This document shows positions 17,579 to 26,803 of a DNA stretch of 44,907 nucleotides, piece after piece; within the stretch, counting starts at the first letter, position 1, and every line of letters begins with the position of its first letter. The stretch is from Bacteroidota bacterium. Lineage in GTDB: Bacteria > Bacteroidota > Bacteroidia > Bacteroidales > VadinHA17. A model generated the notes under the pieces. It made no database searches and had not been told where the DNA came from. It saw nothing but the letters and a program-made list of their open reading frames with translations. Location: assembly GCA_029552825.1 (NCBI GenBank), contig JAKPDL010000083.1:1-44907 (forward strand), written 5' to 3'. Made by a program: the position numbers and the translations under genes.

Positions 17579-18091
17579 GTCGTATACATTTGTCATTCGC
17601 ATCTCACCATTTGGTGTATTAAACACATTTTCTATGGCAAGTGTTTTGTCTGTTTCGTTCAGTGTCCAGGTTTCGGTTGTTTTGAACTCATTGCCGTTGA
17701 AGTTCATGGTATGAGTGAATGTCAGGGATTTTTTATCGGCTGACCATTGCACTACCGATTTTCTCACATTGTCCTGGAACAGGACATTGGAGCACTCTTT
17801 GCCGTCCAGAGTATATTTGCTGCTGAATGTGAAATCACCATCTGGTCCCGGCATTGTGCTTTGAACGGAAAGTTCATTGCCGTTGTGGGTTATGTTTATT
17901 GTAGTGGGGGCGAACCTGAAGCCACCTTCTGCAGGAGAACTTTTTGCTTCATTCAGAACCCATGTACCTGAAAAATTTACCTGAGCATTTGACCTGGTTA
18001 CTGACAGGGACATCAAAATTGCTGCAACAGTTATCAGAAGAAAGGATGGTCCAAACGTTTCAGTTTTACAGAGAATTGTTTTTGTTTTCAT
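17570..18091 (-). CDS. small exported lipocalin-like hypothetical protein
   Basis: A 173-residue protein. The N terminus is long (about 36 residues) with a hydrophobic core (FLLITVAAILMSLSV) and a probable cleavage after NAQ. The mature part starts FSGTWVLNEAKSS, the typical first strand of lipocalin-like beta-barrel proteins. Alternating-strand segments follow (TTINITHNGNELSVQS, FTFSSKYTLDGKEC, VVQWSADKKSLTFTHTM, TTETWTLNETDKTLAIEN). Function is unknown; such proteins often bind small ligands in the envelope. It is convergent with the GH2 gene. Upstream lies the AT-rich gap with the tandem array, so its promoter must be in or next to that region. Confidence 0.78.
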   Translation of the reverse strand: MKTKTILCKTETFGPSFLLITVAAILMSLSVTRSNAQVNFSGTWVLNEAKSSPAEGGFRFAPTTINITHNGNELSVQSTMPGPDGDFTFSSKYTLDGKECSNVLFQDNVRKSVVQWSADKKSLTFTHTMNFNGNEFKTTETWTLNETDKTLAIENVFNTPNGEMRMTNVYDKK

Positions 18092-18593
18092 AGGCAGATG
18101 ACTTTTAAGGTTTTTTAGTCGAATTTTCGATATAAAAATAAGATATTTTTTGGATAGTTACCTGTGGAAATTTTTAGTGAATATTTCAATTAAAATTTAT
18201 TTATTAAACTGCTTCACATATAGCAGTTTAATGTTATTATTTTCTGGTTAATTTTCTAATGATTAGGTTAAATGTGGACGAGCTGGCAGAGTAGGGCCGG
18301 TAGTATTAAATAGAAAAATTTATTAAATGATAAACATTATCAAATGATAAATTTTACTAAATAAAAATTTGTATCAAATAGTAAAATATTTCAAATAATA
18401 AAAAATTCTAAATAAAAATATTTATCAAATAATAAATATTCTAAACTGAGCATTTGCCCTGCCTCTCTCCGACAAAATAAATCCTGATAAAATTGTGGAT
18501 TTTGTGGAAAATATTTTATGAATTTATTACTTTTATGTCATGTTTTTTACCTGATCAGCCTTATTAAGAACCTTAAAACTAATTGATTAAGCT
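18092..18593. other. 502-base AT-rich divergent intergenic region
   Basis: This region lies between the divergent lipocalin-like gene and the TIM-barrel lipoprotein gene. It holds a 136-base degenerate tandem array (18305-18440). I see no convincing reading frame, RNA gene or canonical TAnnTTTG promoter in it. The short GC-richer stretch at about 18275-18302 has no obvious structure. Confidence 0.7.
18305..18440. repeat. degenerate AT-rich tandem array, period about 17 bp, eight units
   Basis: Eight consecutive units of 16-18 bases (17,17,18,16,18,17,16,17; total 136 = 8 x 17) can be laid out. The approximate consensus is ATYAAATARTAAAWATT. Clear unit starts are ATTAAATGATAAACATT (18322), ATCAAATGATAAATTTTA (18339), ATCAAATAGTAAAATATT (18373) and ATCAAATAATAAATATT (18424). 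The CTAAATAAAAATTTGT type (18357) and CTAAATAAAAATATTT type (18408) are the most divergent units. No flanking gene product explains it. Confidence 0.7.
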
Positions 18594-19469
18594 ATGAAAA
18601 CCAGAACAGTTTCAGGAATCCTCATGCTTTTAACAGCAGGACTCTTTCTTACTTTTGCATTTTCATCATGCAAACCAAAAGGAAAAAATATCGGATTGCA
18701 ACTCTACTCAATCCGCGACTCCATTCGTAGAGATGTGCCCGCAGCAATTGAAAAAGTTGCTAAAATGGGATATAAATTCGTCGAACCTGCCGGATATGCT
18801 AACGGAAAATTCTATGGACTGACACCTGAAGAATTCAAAGCACTATGCCAGAAGAACGGTATATACGTCCTTAGCTCACATACTGGCCGCCCGGCACCCG
18901 ATTCAGCTAACTGGGAGGCAACAATGGCATGGTGGGATACCTGTATAGCAGCACATGTAGCAGCAGGAGCAAAATATATCGTACAGCCTTCAATGGGACG
19001 CGATGCATACGAAAGCCTGGAGGGACTTAAAAAATATTGCGAATATTTCAATGCAGTGGGCGAAAAATGCAATAAAGCCGGCATCCGCTTCGGATATCAC
19101 AACCACAGCAGGGAATTTACTACCGTATTCGACAGTACAATTGTATTATACGACTATATGCTCCAGAATACAGACCCGTCGAAAGTCTTCTTCCAGCTCG
19201 ACCTTTACTGGTGCGTTGAAGGAGGTGCCGACCCCGTGGCTTACTTCAACAAATACCCCGGCCGGTTTGAACTGTGGCATATAAAGGACGAAGCCGAAGT
19301 GGGCGCAAGCGGCAAAATGGACTTTGCAAGGATATGGGCAGCCGCTGCCGTGTCGGGAATGAAATACGGAATTGTGGAAGTTGAAAAATATAACTTCGAC
19401 CAGTTTACAAGTTGCCAGAAGAGCCTCGAATTTCTGAATAACGCCGAATATGTGGTGATGCCCCAATAG
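18594..19469 (+). CDS. sugar phosphate isomerase/epimerase-like TIM barrel lipoprotein
   Basis: A 291-residue protein. The N-terminal hydrophobic stretch ends in FAFSSC (Cys26), a lipoprotein signal, so it is anchored in the envelope through the Sec pathway rather than Tat. The mature domain begins IGLQLYSIRDSI and continues with YKFVEPAGYAN, RFGYHNHSREF, FFQLDLYWCVEGG, FELWHIKDEAEVG and GIVEVEKY. This is the xylose-isomerase-like barrel with Glu/Asp/His/Glu metal ligands. Since it is outside the cytoplasm, its substrate is probably an unphosphorylated sugar or keto-glycoside. The next gene, 13 bases downstream, is a cytosolic Gfo/Idh/MocA oxidoreductase, which makes a two-compartment pair. 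Upstream is the AT-rich tandem array. Confidence 0.9.
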   Translation: MKTRTVSGILMLLTAGLFLTFAFSSCKPKGKNIGLQLYSIRDSIRRDVPAAIEKVAKMGYKFVEPAGYANGKFYGLTPEEFKALCQKNGIYVLSSHTGRPAPDSANWEATMAWWDTCIAAHVAAGAKYIVQPSMGRDAYESLEGLKKYCEYFNAVGEKCNKAGIRFGYHNHSREFTTVFDSTIVLYDYMLQNTDPSKVFFQLDLYWCVEGGADPVAYFNKYPGRFELWHIKDEAEVGASGKMDFARIWAAAAVSGMKYGIVEVEKYNFDQFTSCQKSLEFLNNAEYVVMPQ

Positions 19470-19482
19470 ACAGGGCTTTTTT

Positions 19483-20610
19483 ATGGAAAAACTCAAAACC
19501 GCTGTCATAGGGATTGGGAAAGTAACACCCATTCACGCTGCTGCATTGGTGAATCTTCCCCGGTCGCACTTTACTGCCGTATGCAGTTCAAAGAAAGAAA
19601 AGGCCGGGGATTTTGCCCGCATATACGGAATAAAAGGCTACACCGATGTTTTTGAGATGGTATCGAAAGAAAAAATCGATGTAGCTGTAATATGTACACC
19701 TCACCCCTATCATAAGGATTCTGCTGTGGCAGCAATGGAAGCAGGTGCCCATGTGCTGATAGAAAAGCCTCTTGCATCTTCTCTCAGGGATTGTGATGAT
19801 ATGCTCGAAACAGCTAAAAGATGCAGGAGGCAGATAGGTGTCATCTCGCAACGCCGCTGGTATAAACCTGTTCGCAGAATGAAGGACGCAATAGAAGCTG
19901 GTAAGATTGGCTCGCCAGCCCTGGGTGTCGTATATATGCTAGGATGGAGGGATGAAAAATATTATGCCAGTGATCCCTGGCGCGGAAAATGGATCGAAGA
20001 GGGCGGAGGAGTGCTTGTTAACCAGGCACCGCACCAGCTTGACCTGCTTCAATGGTTCATGGGACAGCCTGAAGAACTCTGCGGAATGTGGGCAAATCTT
20101 AATCACCCATATATTGAAGTTGAGGATACAGCCCTTGCTATCATCAGATTCAAAAACGGAGCCCTCGGAAGCATAATCGTATCAAACTCGCAGAAACCTG
20201 GTATATACTGTAAGGTGCATGTGCACGGCCAGAACGGTGCCTCGGTCGGAGTCCAGACCGACGGAGGAGCAATGTTCGTTGCTGGTATGTCAGGTATCCA
20301 GGAACCTCCGGTTAACGACATCTGGACCATTCCCGGCGAAGAACATCTTCTGAAGGATATGGTTAAAGAAGACTCCGATTTCTTTAACTCACTTCCAAAC
20401 CCTGTTGAATACTTCCACGAAAGACAGATTGAAGATTTTCTATCGGCTGTGATGGATGGACGCAAACCTCTTGTGACAGGCGAAGACGGAAGGGTTACAG
20501 TTGAAATATTCACTGCAATCTACCGCTCGAACCGCGATAAAATGCCTGTCAGATGGCCACTTCTGCCTGAAAACAGGGATGATTTCGACGGAAGGCTGAA
20601 AATTGAGTAA
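19483..20610 (+). CDS. Gfo/Idh/MocA family oxidoreductase, cytosolic
   Basis: A 375-residue protein without signal peptide. The dinucleotide-binding turn is GIGKVT (10-15), lacking the third glycine of the usual GxGxxG. The next strands are FTAVCSSKKEKA and VDVAVICTPHPYHKD. The family motif is IEKPLASSLRDCDDM. The C-terminal half includes WRGKWIEEGGGVLVNQAPHQLDLLQWFMG and an EDTALAIIRFKNGALGSI sheet, typical of the family. It lies 13 bases after the TIM-barrel lipoprotein gene and 66 before the amidohydrolase, so all three may be one transcript. It probably reduces or oxidises a sugar taken up after periplasmic processing. Cofactor preference and substrate cannot be read from the sequence. 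Confidence 0.9.
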   Translation: MEKLKTAVIGIGKVTPIHAAALVNLPRSHFTAVCSSKKEKAGDFARIYGIKGYTDVFEMVSKEKIDVAVICTPHPYHKDSAVAAMEAGAHVLIEKPLASSLRDCDDMLETAKRCRRQIGVISQRRWYKPVRRMKDAIEAGKIGSPALGVVYMLGWRDEKYYASDPWRGKWIEEGGGVLVNQAPHQLDLLQWFMGQPEELCGMWANLNHPYIEVEDTALAIIRFKNGALGSIIVSNSQKPGIYCKVHVHGQNGASVGVQTDGGAMFVAGMSGIQEPPVNDIWTIPGEEHLLKDMVKEDSDFFNSLPNPVEYFHERQIEDFLSAVMDGRKPLVTGEDGRVTVEIFTAIYRSNRDKMPVRWPLLPENRDDFDGRLKIE

Positions 20611-20676
20611 GAAGTTCCCTCCAGGAAATAGAGCAGAAAATATTTTTTCAATACATTTATCAAAAAATAAATCGCC

Positions 20677-21750
20677 ATGAAATATCATATTTTTCTACCT
20701 GCACTGTTACTTATTGTCCTTCAGGGTTGTGTCTATTATTTCGAAGACGATTTCGCAAAAGTGCCAAAAGTTGATTCACATATACATATAAACAGTGATG
20801 ATGGTGTGTTTGAGGAAATTGCTGCTGCAGATAATTTTATTCTTATTTCATTAAATGTTGACCATGGAGATTCTGCTAGCGTCAGAAAGCAATATGAATA
20901 TGCTGTTGCAAGTGTTCAGAAACACCCTGGAAGGGTTTTCTTTGGGCCAACCTTTTATTTTGATACTGCCGGGTGGGGAACCGAAGAATGGAGCAGCAAA
21001 ATAATTGCACAGCTCGATAAAGACCTTTCCGCTCCGGGGGCAGTAACTGTTAAGATATGGAAAAACATTGGAATGGTACTACGCGACCGTTCAGGAAAAT
21101 TCATCATGGTTGATGATCCGGGACTGGACCCTGTCGTGAATTTTATTAAAGGGAAGGGCTTCCCTATAACCGGACACCTGGGAGAACCCCGCAACTGCTG
21201 GCTGCCACTCGCTGAGATGACAGTACGAAGCGACTCAAGCTATTTTGCCCGTAACCCACAGTACCACATGTATCTGCATCCTGAATATCCTTCATATGAG
21301 GATCAAATCAATGCCCGCGACAGGTTTCTGGAGAATAACCCCGACCTCACCTTCATTGGATGCCACCTCGGAAGTCTGGAATGGAACGTCGACTCACTGG
21401 CAAAACGGCTGGATAAATTTCCCAATATGGCAGTTGATATGTCAGCAAGAATATGTCACTTACAATACCAGGCACTTACCAACAGGAAAAAAGTTCGTGA
21501 CTTCTGCATTAAATACCAGGACAGATTGCTTTATGGGACCGATGTAGGTTATGGTGGAAGCAATAATCCTGAGGCCTTTAAAAAACGAATGCACGAGACA
21601 TGGCTTGACGATTGGAAATTCTTCACCAGCAGCCTTATGATGACTTCCGACAAGTTTGACGGCAAATTTGCCGGACTGAAACTTCCAAGAAAAGTAGTGG
21701 ATAAAATATATTTCAAGAATGCCGTTAAATGGTATAAGCTGAAAATATAA
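20677..21750 (+). CDS. amidohydrolase-family (amidohydrolase_2-like) lipoprotein
   Basis: A 357-residue protein. The signal ends in VLQGC (Cys18), so it is a lipoprotein. The mature domain starts VDSHIHI (metal-binding H35 and H37). It continues with GHLGEP, YLHPEYPS, FIGCHLGSLEWN and a conserved YGTDVGYG aspartate, in the order expected for the metal-dependent TIM-barrel hydrolases of the amidohydrolase superfamily. Cytosolic relatives are decarboxylases or lactonases; envelope-bound relatives are common in Bacteroidota but poorly characterised. In this setting a sugar lactonase role is attractive, because a dehydrogenase would produce a lactone, but that is inference. It is 66 bases after the cytosolic oxidoreductase and 6 bases from the end of the convergent FAD gene. 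Confidence 0.85.
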   Translation: MKYHIFLPALLLIVLQGCVYYFEDDFAKVPKVDSHIHINSDDGVFEEIAAADNFILISLNVDHGDSASVRKQYEYAVASVQKHPGRVFFGPTFYFDTAGWGTEEWSSKIIAQLDKDLSAPGAVTVKIWKNIGMVLRDRSGKFIMVDDPGLDPVVNFIKGKGFPITGHLGEPRNCWLPLAEMTVRSDSSYFARNPQYHMYLHPEYPSYEDQINARDRFLENNPDLTFIGCHLGSLEWNVDSLAKRLDKFPNMAVDMSARICHLQYQALTNRKKVRDFCIKYQDRLLYGTDVGYGGSNNPEAFKKRMHETWLDDWKFFTSSLMMTSDKFDGKFAGLKLPRKVVDKIYFKNAVKWYKLKI

Positions 21751-21756
21751 AAGAGA

Positions 21757-23229
21757 CTAAGGTTCCAGATAAACATTATTTTTCAGAAGAGCATCCCTGA
21801 GGGTGATGTAAGGCAAATCCCTCGTTCTGTAGTTTTTCATCGCACATAGTGCAGCAGCTGTCCCTGCAGCCTGCCCCTGACCCATGCAGCAAACAGTATT
21901 CCGGGTCGACATATGTGCCTGAAAATCCGTCGTGATAAGCATCCCGGCTGCAAGCAAGTTCTCTATGCCTTTTACCATTAAAGCCCTGTAAGGAATACCG
22001 TAAGTCCCGCCGTTTTTTACCTGATAGCGCGGGGCTGAATCGTGAAAACCATAAACCATGATATCGTCATCAAAATGCCTGCCCTCAGTTATATCAGAAA
22101 GGACTATATCATAGTCGCATATTATCGTCCTTCCCCGTCGGATATTTAGTGATGGACTTGTCCGTGCAATAAAAGCATTTTCACATCCCGGAAGGTATTT
22201 CCTGAAAAGCTCCAGAGTTTTATACTGATTCTGTCTTATAATAAGTTCTGCCTTTGAAACTTCATCCCTGTTGGTGGGACTGACCGGAAGTTTATAATTA
22301 ACCTTGATAAACATCAGATAATTGTCGTGAACAGTTGTCGTAATCAGACCTGAACCTAGCTTAACAATGCCGTCAACAAACTCTTTCGGAAGTTTGTCCC
22401 TTATTACATAACCGCTTTCACTGCCCATGCGTATTATCTGATCCTCTTTACCGTCGCGCAGTCCAAAAGCCAGATCGCCCACTGCATTGTTTTTTGTGAG
22501 ATAGGTGAAGAGTTTTTCGATATTGACATTGCCAAGTCCCATGCTGTTGCAGACAGGATGATCGTTCAACTCAAGATATTCAGCTCCGGCATATGCCGAC
22601 AAATCCCCATAGGCTGTACAGTCCACGAAGCATTTAGCCTTGAAATATTCCCTTCCCATTCTGCTCTGCGTTATTATGCCTTCGATAACAGACTTCTTTT
22701 TAACTGCTCCAGCAACAAGCGTATTTGTGAAAATATTAACACCGGCTTCTGCAAGCATTTCAAAGACAACAAGTTTGTAGAGTTCAGTATCAATAGCTGT
22801 GCACGCTGAATCATAATCATACCGGGTCGCCATCTCGGCATGTCCTGTTGTTCCACCAAGAGGAAGAAGTCTGTCGATTATTTCCTGTGCAATACCTTTC
22901 ACCACCTGCCTTTTAGGTACCCCCGGGAAAGCCTTCCACAGGTTGAAGAAACTGTGAAGGGCAGTACCACCTTCAACTACCGTGCCACCAGGATAACCTT
23001 TGGCTTCAATTAACGCTGTTTTTGCTCCCATACGGGCCGAAGCAATCGCCGCTACTGCCCCTGCAGTGCCACCTCCTGCAACAACAACATCAAAATTTCT
23101 TACAGGCATCTTCTTCACATCTTCAGGCTCATATACGGGATTGCCGTCAGTAAAAGCCATGGTTCCACCGGCTGCAGGTAACATTGCCCCTGCAAGCAAA
23201 GCTTTTCTGGTAAATTTTCTGCGGTTCAT
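21757..23229 (-). CDS. FAD-dependent oxidoreductase, Tat-exported
   Basis: A 490-residue protein with a twin-arginine start (MNRRKFTRKALLAG) and an Ala-rich hydrophobic segment. The FAD-binding Rossmann motif is VVVAGGGTAGAVAA (GGGTAG 52-57), followed by ALIEAKGYPGGTVVEGG, the FAD-dependent-oxidoreductase family of PF12831 type. A second nucleotide block, ECF-like KAKCFVDCTAYGDLSAYAGA, and the C-terminal GIENLLAAGMLITTDF and GQGQAAGTAAALC blocks complete the flavoprotein fold. Such proteins are frequent in polysaccharide loci of Bacteroidota, but their substrate is mostly unknown. Tat export agrees with insertion of FAD in the cytoplasm. It is monocistronic, convergent with the amidohydrolase gene. 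Confidence 0.9.
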   Translation of the reverse strand: MNRRKFTRKALLAGAMLPAAGGTMAFTDGNPVYEPEDVKKMPVRNFDVVVAGGGTAGAVAAIASARMGAKTALIEAKGYPGGTVVEGGTALHSFFNLWKAFPGVPKRQVVKGIAQEIIDRLLPLGGTTGHAEMATRYDYDSACTAIDTELYKLVVFEMLAEAGVNIFTNTLVAGAVKKKSVIEGIITQSRMGREYFKAKCFVDCTAYGDLSAYAGAEYLELNDHPVCNSMGLGNVNIEKLFTYLTKNNAVGDLAFGLRDGKEDQIIRMGSESGYVIRDKLPKEFVDGIVKLGSGLITTTVHDNYLMFIKVNYKLPVSPTNRDEVSKAELIIRQNQYKTLELFRKYLPGCENAFIARTSPSLNIRRGRTIICDYDIVLSDITEGRHFDDDIMVYGFHDSAPRYQVKNGGTYGIPYRALMVKGIENLLAAGMLITTDFQAHMSTRNTVCCMGQGQAAGTAAALCAMKNYRTRDLPYITLRDALLKNNVYLEP

Positions 23230-23363
23230 TGTTGTTCTTTTAATATGGTATTCTCAATTAAAGGTAAAAACAACTATTGATTTTTTAAATGCGAAGAAGG
23301 AAATTTCATTTTTAAAAATAATTCTGAACTTTTTGATTTAACTTTCAGTCAAATTGGTTACTT

Positions 23364-24923
23364 ATGAAGAAAATACTTTCTCTGTGCGCTATCTGCTTGT
23401 ATGTTACCATGTTGGGAACAGCACAGCAGGCAAAAAAAATTACTGAAAATGCTCCGGTTTTCAATGTGAAAAGCTATGGGGCGAAGGGAGACGGAAAACA
23501 GCTCGATACCCCTGCAATCAATAAGGCAATTGAAGCTGCTTCAAAAACAGGAGGTGGAACAGTATGGTTTCCTGCCGGCACATACCTGTCGGGTTCAATA
23601 CATCTTAAAAGCAACATAGCTATGTATCTCGACCAAGGTGCTGTGATTGAAGCTGTTCAGGATACTGCAGCATACGACAGTGCTGAACCAAATGAATGGG
23701 GAGATAAGTATCAGTATCAGGATTTTGGCCATAGCCACTGGCACAACAGCCTTATATGGGGGGAAAATATTGAAAATGTTTCAATACTCGGACCCGGACT
23801 GATATATGGCAGGGGATTGACACGCTTTTTACCTCAGGACAAGCTTCCTAACACACTGGGTAATAAAGCTATAGCTTTGAAGAACTGCCATAATATAATT
23901 TTAAAAGATATATCCATCCTCCATGGCGGCCATTTTGCAATTCTTGCCACAGGTGTTGATAATTTAACGATTGATAATTTGAAGATTGACACAAACCGCG
24001 ACGGTATGGATATTGACTGCTGCCACAACGTTAGAATATCAAACTGCTACGTTAATTCACCATGGGATGATGCTATATGTCTTAAAAGCTCATACGGTCT
24101 GGGATATGCCAGGACAACCGAGAATGTAAACATAGTTAACTGCTGGGTGTCGGGTGGTTTTGAAGAAGGAACGATGCTTGACGGAACTTATAAACCAATT
24201 GGACAGGGCTACAGAGCAAACTTTACAGGACGCATAAAGTTTGGAACTGAATCAAATGGTGGATTTAAAAACATTACGATTGCTAACTGCACATTCGAAA
24301 GCTGCCAGGGTATTGCACTCGAAACTGTTGATGGTGCTTTGCTGGAAGATGTTACGATTACCAATATAACAATGCGGAACATCATCAGCTCACCTATTTT
24401 TCTCAGGCTGGGTAGCCGTATGCGCGGACCTGAAGGAGTGTCACCGGGAAAACTCAGAAGGGTAATTATATCGAATTTAGTAGCCTTCGACACACGTCCG
24501 GGTTATTGCTCAATAATAAGCGGTATACCTGGTTATGATATCGAAAATGTAATGCTAAGTAATATCCAGATATACTGCACAGGTGGAGGAACAAAAGAAA
24601 TGGCTGAAAGAGAACCAGCAGAGCGTGAAAATGCTTATCCTGAACCGGGCATGTTCGGAACCACACCTGCCTATGGATTTTATGTCCGGCATGTCGACGG
24701 TATAATTTTTGACAACGTTCAGGTAACATACGATGGTGAGGAAGCACGCCCCGCATTTTACCTTAATGATGTGAAAAATGCTGATTTTTTACATGTTAAG
24801 GCAAAACGTACCGCAGGAGTTCCGGAATTTGTTCTGAAGAATGTAACAAATTTCAGAACACACTACAATTATTCGTTGCCGGATACATTGATCCAGCAAA
24901 CTGAATTGAAAAATCTTTATTAA
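23364..24923 (+). CDS. GH28-like polygalacturonase-family protein, exported
   Basis: A 519-residue protein with signal peptide (cleavage near residue 21). The mature N terminus, FNVKSYGAKGDGKQLDT then AINKAIEAASKTGGGTVWFP, is the classic GH28 start. The rest is a right-handed beta-helix. Candidate catalytic acids are D213/D216 (TNRDGMD) and D235-D236 (WDDAICLKS). RIK (290-292) is present, as in GH28. The glycine-histidine-glycine motif usually found between the aspartates and RIK is not visible. It may therefore act on an atypical galacturonan, rhamnogalacturonan or unsaturated product. The closest upstream gene is divergent, and the GH35-like gene follows after 112 bases. Confidence 0.88.
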   Translation: MKKILSLCAICLYVTMLGTAQQAKKITENAPVFNVKSYGAKGDGKQLDTPAINKAIEAASKTGGGTVWFPAGTYLSGSIHLKSNIAMYLDQGAVIEAVQDTAAYDSAEPNEWGDKYQYQDFGHSHWHNSLIWGENIENVSILGPGLIYGRGLTRFLPQDKLPNTLGNKAIALKNCHNIILKDISILHGGHFAILATGVDNLTIDNLKIDTNRDGMDIDCCHNVRISNCYVNSPWDDAICLKSSYGLGYARTTENVNIVNCWVSGGFEEGTMLDGTYKPIGQGYRANFTGRIKFGTESNGGFKNITIANCTFESCQGIALETVDGALLEDVTITNITMRNIISSPIFLRLGSRMRGPEGVSPGKLRRVIISNLVAFDTRPGYCSIISGIPGYDIENVMLSNIQIYCTGGGTKEMAEREPAERENAYPEPGMFGTTPAYGFYVRHVDGIIFDNVQVTYDGEEARPAFYLNDVKNADFLHVKAKRTAGVPEFVLKNVTNFRTHYNYSLPDTLIQQTELKNLY

Positions 24924-25035
24924 TTCTATCTGCCACCATATGTTTTACCACCCCAAATGTAGACACAATAACTTTTGAGCAGGGGAGTTTCAATGTAAAA
25001 TGCATTTATTCAAGTATTTATAAAATAACTATCAT

Positions 25036-26706
25036 ATGAAACTTTTTAAACTTCTTCTTGTTTTTTTCCTAGCAGAACTCTCAATTGCAGCGCAATTACC
25101 GCACCTTGAGAAGAGAGGTAATGCAACACAGCTTATTGTACACGGCAAGCCATTTTTGATGCTTGCCGGTGAAGTGAACAATTCATCGGGTTCGAATATT
25201 GAACATATGGAAAAGACCATGAAAGCATGGAGGGAGTGTAACTTCAACTCTGTGCTTGTATCAGTTTCATGGGAGATTATTGAACCCTCGGAAGGAAGGT
25301 TTGACTTCTCTTCGGTGGATGAGCTTTTAAGGATAGCCCGGGAAAACGATCTGAAGCTGGGATTTCTCTGGTTTGCCTCATGGAAGAACGGTTTCTCACC
25401 CTATGCTCCTTCGTGGGTGCTGGGTGATACAAGGCGATTTGAAAGGGTTAAGGATGAAAAGGGCCGCAATACACGCACGCTGAGTCCGCTTTGCAATGCT
25501 ACAAGAGATGCTGATGCCAGGGCATTTGCTGCCCTCATGCGACATCTGGCACAGGCCGATTCGAAAGAAAATACGGTGATTGTTGTCCAGATTGAAAATG
25601 AGGTTGGAGTGCTGAGGCAGACAAGGGATTTCAGTGCTGCGGCAAACAAACTCATTGCATCACAGGTGCCTGAGGAGCTTCTGAGATATCTTGCTAAAAA
25701 CCGCCAGATACTCGAACCGGAGCTCAGAACTGCATGGGAAAACAATGGGACAAAGACAAAAGGTACATGGTACGAAGTTTTTGGTACGGGTGATTATACC
25801 GACATGTTTTTTATGGCATGGCAATATGCAAGGTATATAAATGCAGTTGCTGAAGCGGGTAAAAGGGAATATAATATTCCGGTGTATGTCAATTGCTGGA
25901 TGTCGGGTTCAAGACCTAACATTGGAAAGCCGGGAAATTTTCCAAGCGGAGGTCCGGTTCTTTCTGTTCTGGATATATGGAAAGCAGGAGCACCAGCAGT
26001 TGATATTCTTGCACCAGACATCTATGGTGCCGATTTCAAAGACCAGTGCCGTAACTTTCACAGACACGACAACCCGCTGTTTGTTCCTGAAACAAGAGCT
26101 GTCGAGGGAGCTGCCACATGGGCTTTTTCAACACACGATGCCATATGCTTTTCACCATTCGGAATCGATACCAGACCTGAAACCATGGCTGCAGAATATA
26201 AAATGCTTTCTCAGCTAATACCGGTCATAACACAGTATCAGGGTACAGGTCTGATGTCGGGGTTCTATCGCGATGGCAGGGATACAACAAGAAACTATGA
26301 ATTTAAACTAAATGATGATGTGAAGATTATTGTCACTCTTCAACAGGCTGCGCGGAGGGAAACCTCACCGACTGCCCCGGGAACAGGCAACGCCCAGCAA
26401 CGACAGCAGACACCCGAACAGGGATCCTATGGACTTTTTATAAAAACAGGCGAGAGCGAATTTATGGTGGCAGGTAATAATATCTCAGTAACTGCTGTCT
26501 CTCTTAATCCGAAGAAGGAAGTCTGGCTTAAAGATGCCTGGGAAGGAACATTAGTTGATGGCGTATGGAAACCCAAAGTTCTTCTCAACGGCGATGAGGC
26601 AGGTTTTCTCAGAAGTGATGATCCTGTATATTCAGTAAGAGCTTATAAGTCAACACCTCCGGAACCGGCAATTATTAAGTTCAGAGCTGTCGTTTACGAC
26701 AGGTAA
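25036..26706 (+). CDS. GH35/DUF5597-type beta-galactosidase-like hydrolase, exported
   Basis: A 556-residue protein with signal peptide (to about residue 19). The TIM barrel begins with VHGKPFLMLAGEVNNSSGS, then FNSVLVSVSWEIIEPSEGRFDF, the start of GH35/GH42-like clan A barrels. The acid/base is N188-E189 in QIENEVG, and the likely nucleophile is E352 in FVPETRA. The C-terminal beta domain (from about 400) matches the DUF5597 type often attached to these barrels. It contains a low-complexity linker (about 437-465) rich in Gln, Thr and Pro with TPEQ, similar in composition to the insert in the 11507-12580 protein. It would remove terminal galactose or a related sugar. It is followed after 97 bases by the CstA transporter. 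Confidence 0.85.
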   Translation: MKLFKLLLVFFLAELSIAAQLPHLEKRGNATQLIVHGKPFLMLAGEVNNSSGSNIEHMEKTMKAWRECNFNSVLVSVSWEIIEPSEGRFDFSSVDELLRIARENDLKLGFLWFASWKNGFSPYAPSWVLGDTRRFERVKDEKGRNTRTLSPLCNATRDADARAFAALMRHLAQADSKENTVIVVQIENEVGVLRQTRDFSAAANKLIASQVPEELLRYLAKNRQILEPELRTAWENNGTKTKGTWYEVFGTGDYTDMFFMAWQYARYINAVAEAGKREYNIPVYVNCWMSGSRPNIGKPGNFPSGGPVLSVLDIWKAGAPAVDILAPDIYGADFKDQCRNFHRHDNPLFVPETRAVEGAATWAFSTHDAICFSPFGIDTRPETMAAEYKMLSQLIPVITQYQGTGLMSGFYRDGRDTTRNYEFKLNDDVKIIVTLQQAARRETSPTAPGTGNAQQRQQTPEQGSYGLFIKTGESEFMVAGNNISVTAVSLNPKKEVWLKDAWEGTLVDGVWKPKVLLNGDEAGFLRSDDPVYSVRAYKSTPPEPAIIKFRAVVYDR

Positions 26707-26803
26707 TGAATAAGTCAGCAATTTTTTATAATAGAATAAAAACAGGTGCCGTAAATAATTAAATTTGGAATACAGAAATCTGATGTCAAAATTATTATAG
26801 CAG

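Noticed and set aside
18305-18440. CRISPR array
   Set aside because: The units are contiguous and degenerate with no spacers, and no cas genes are present.
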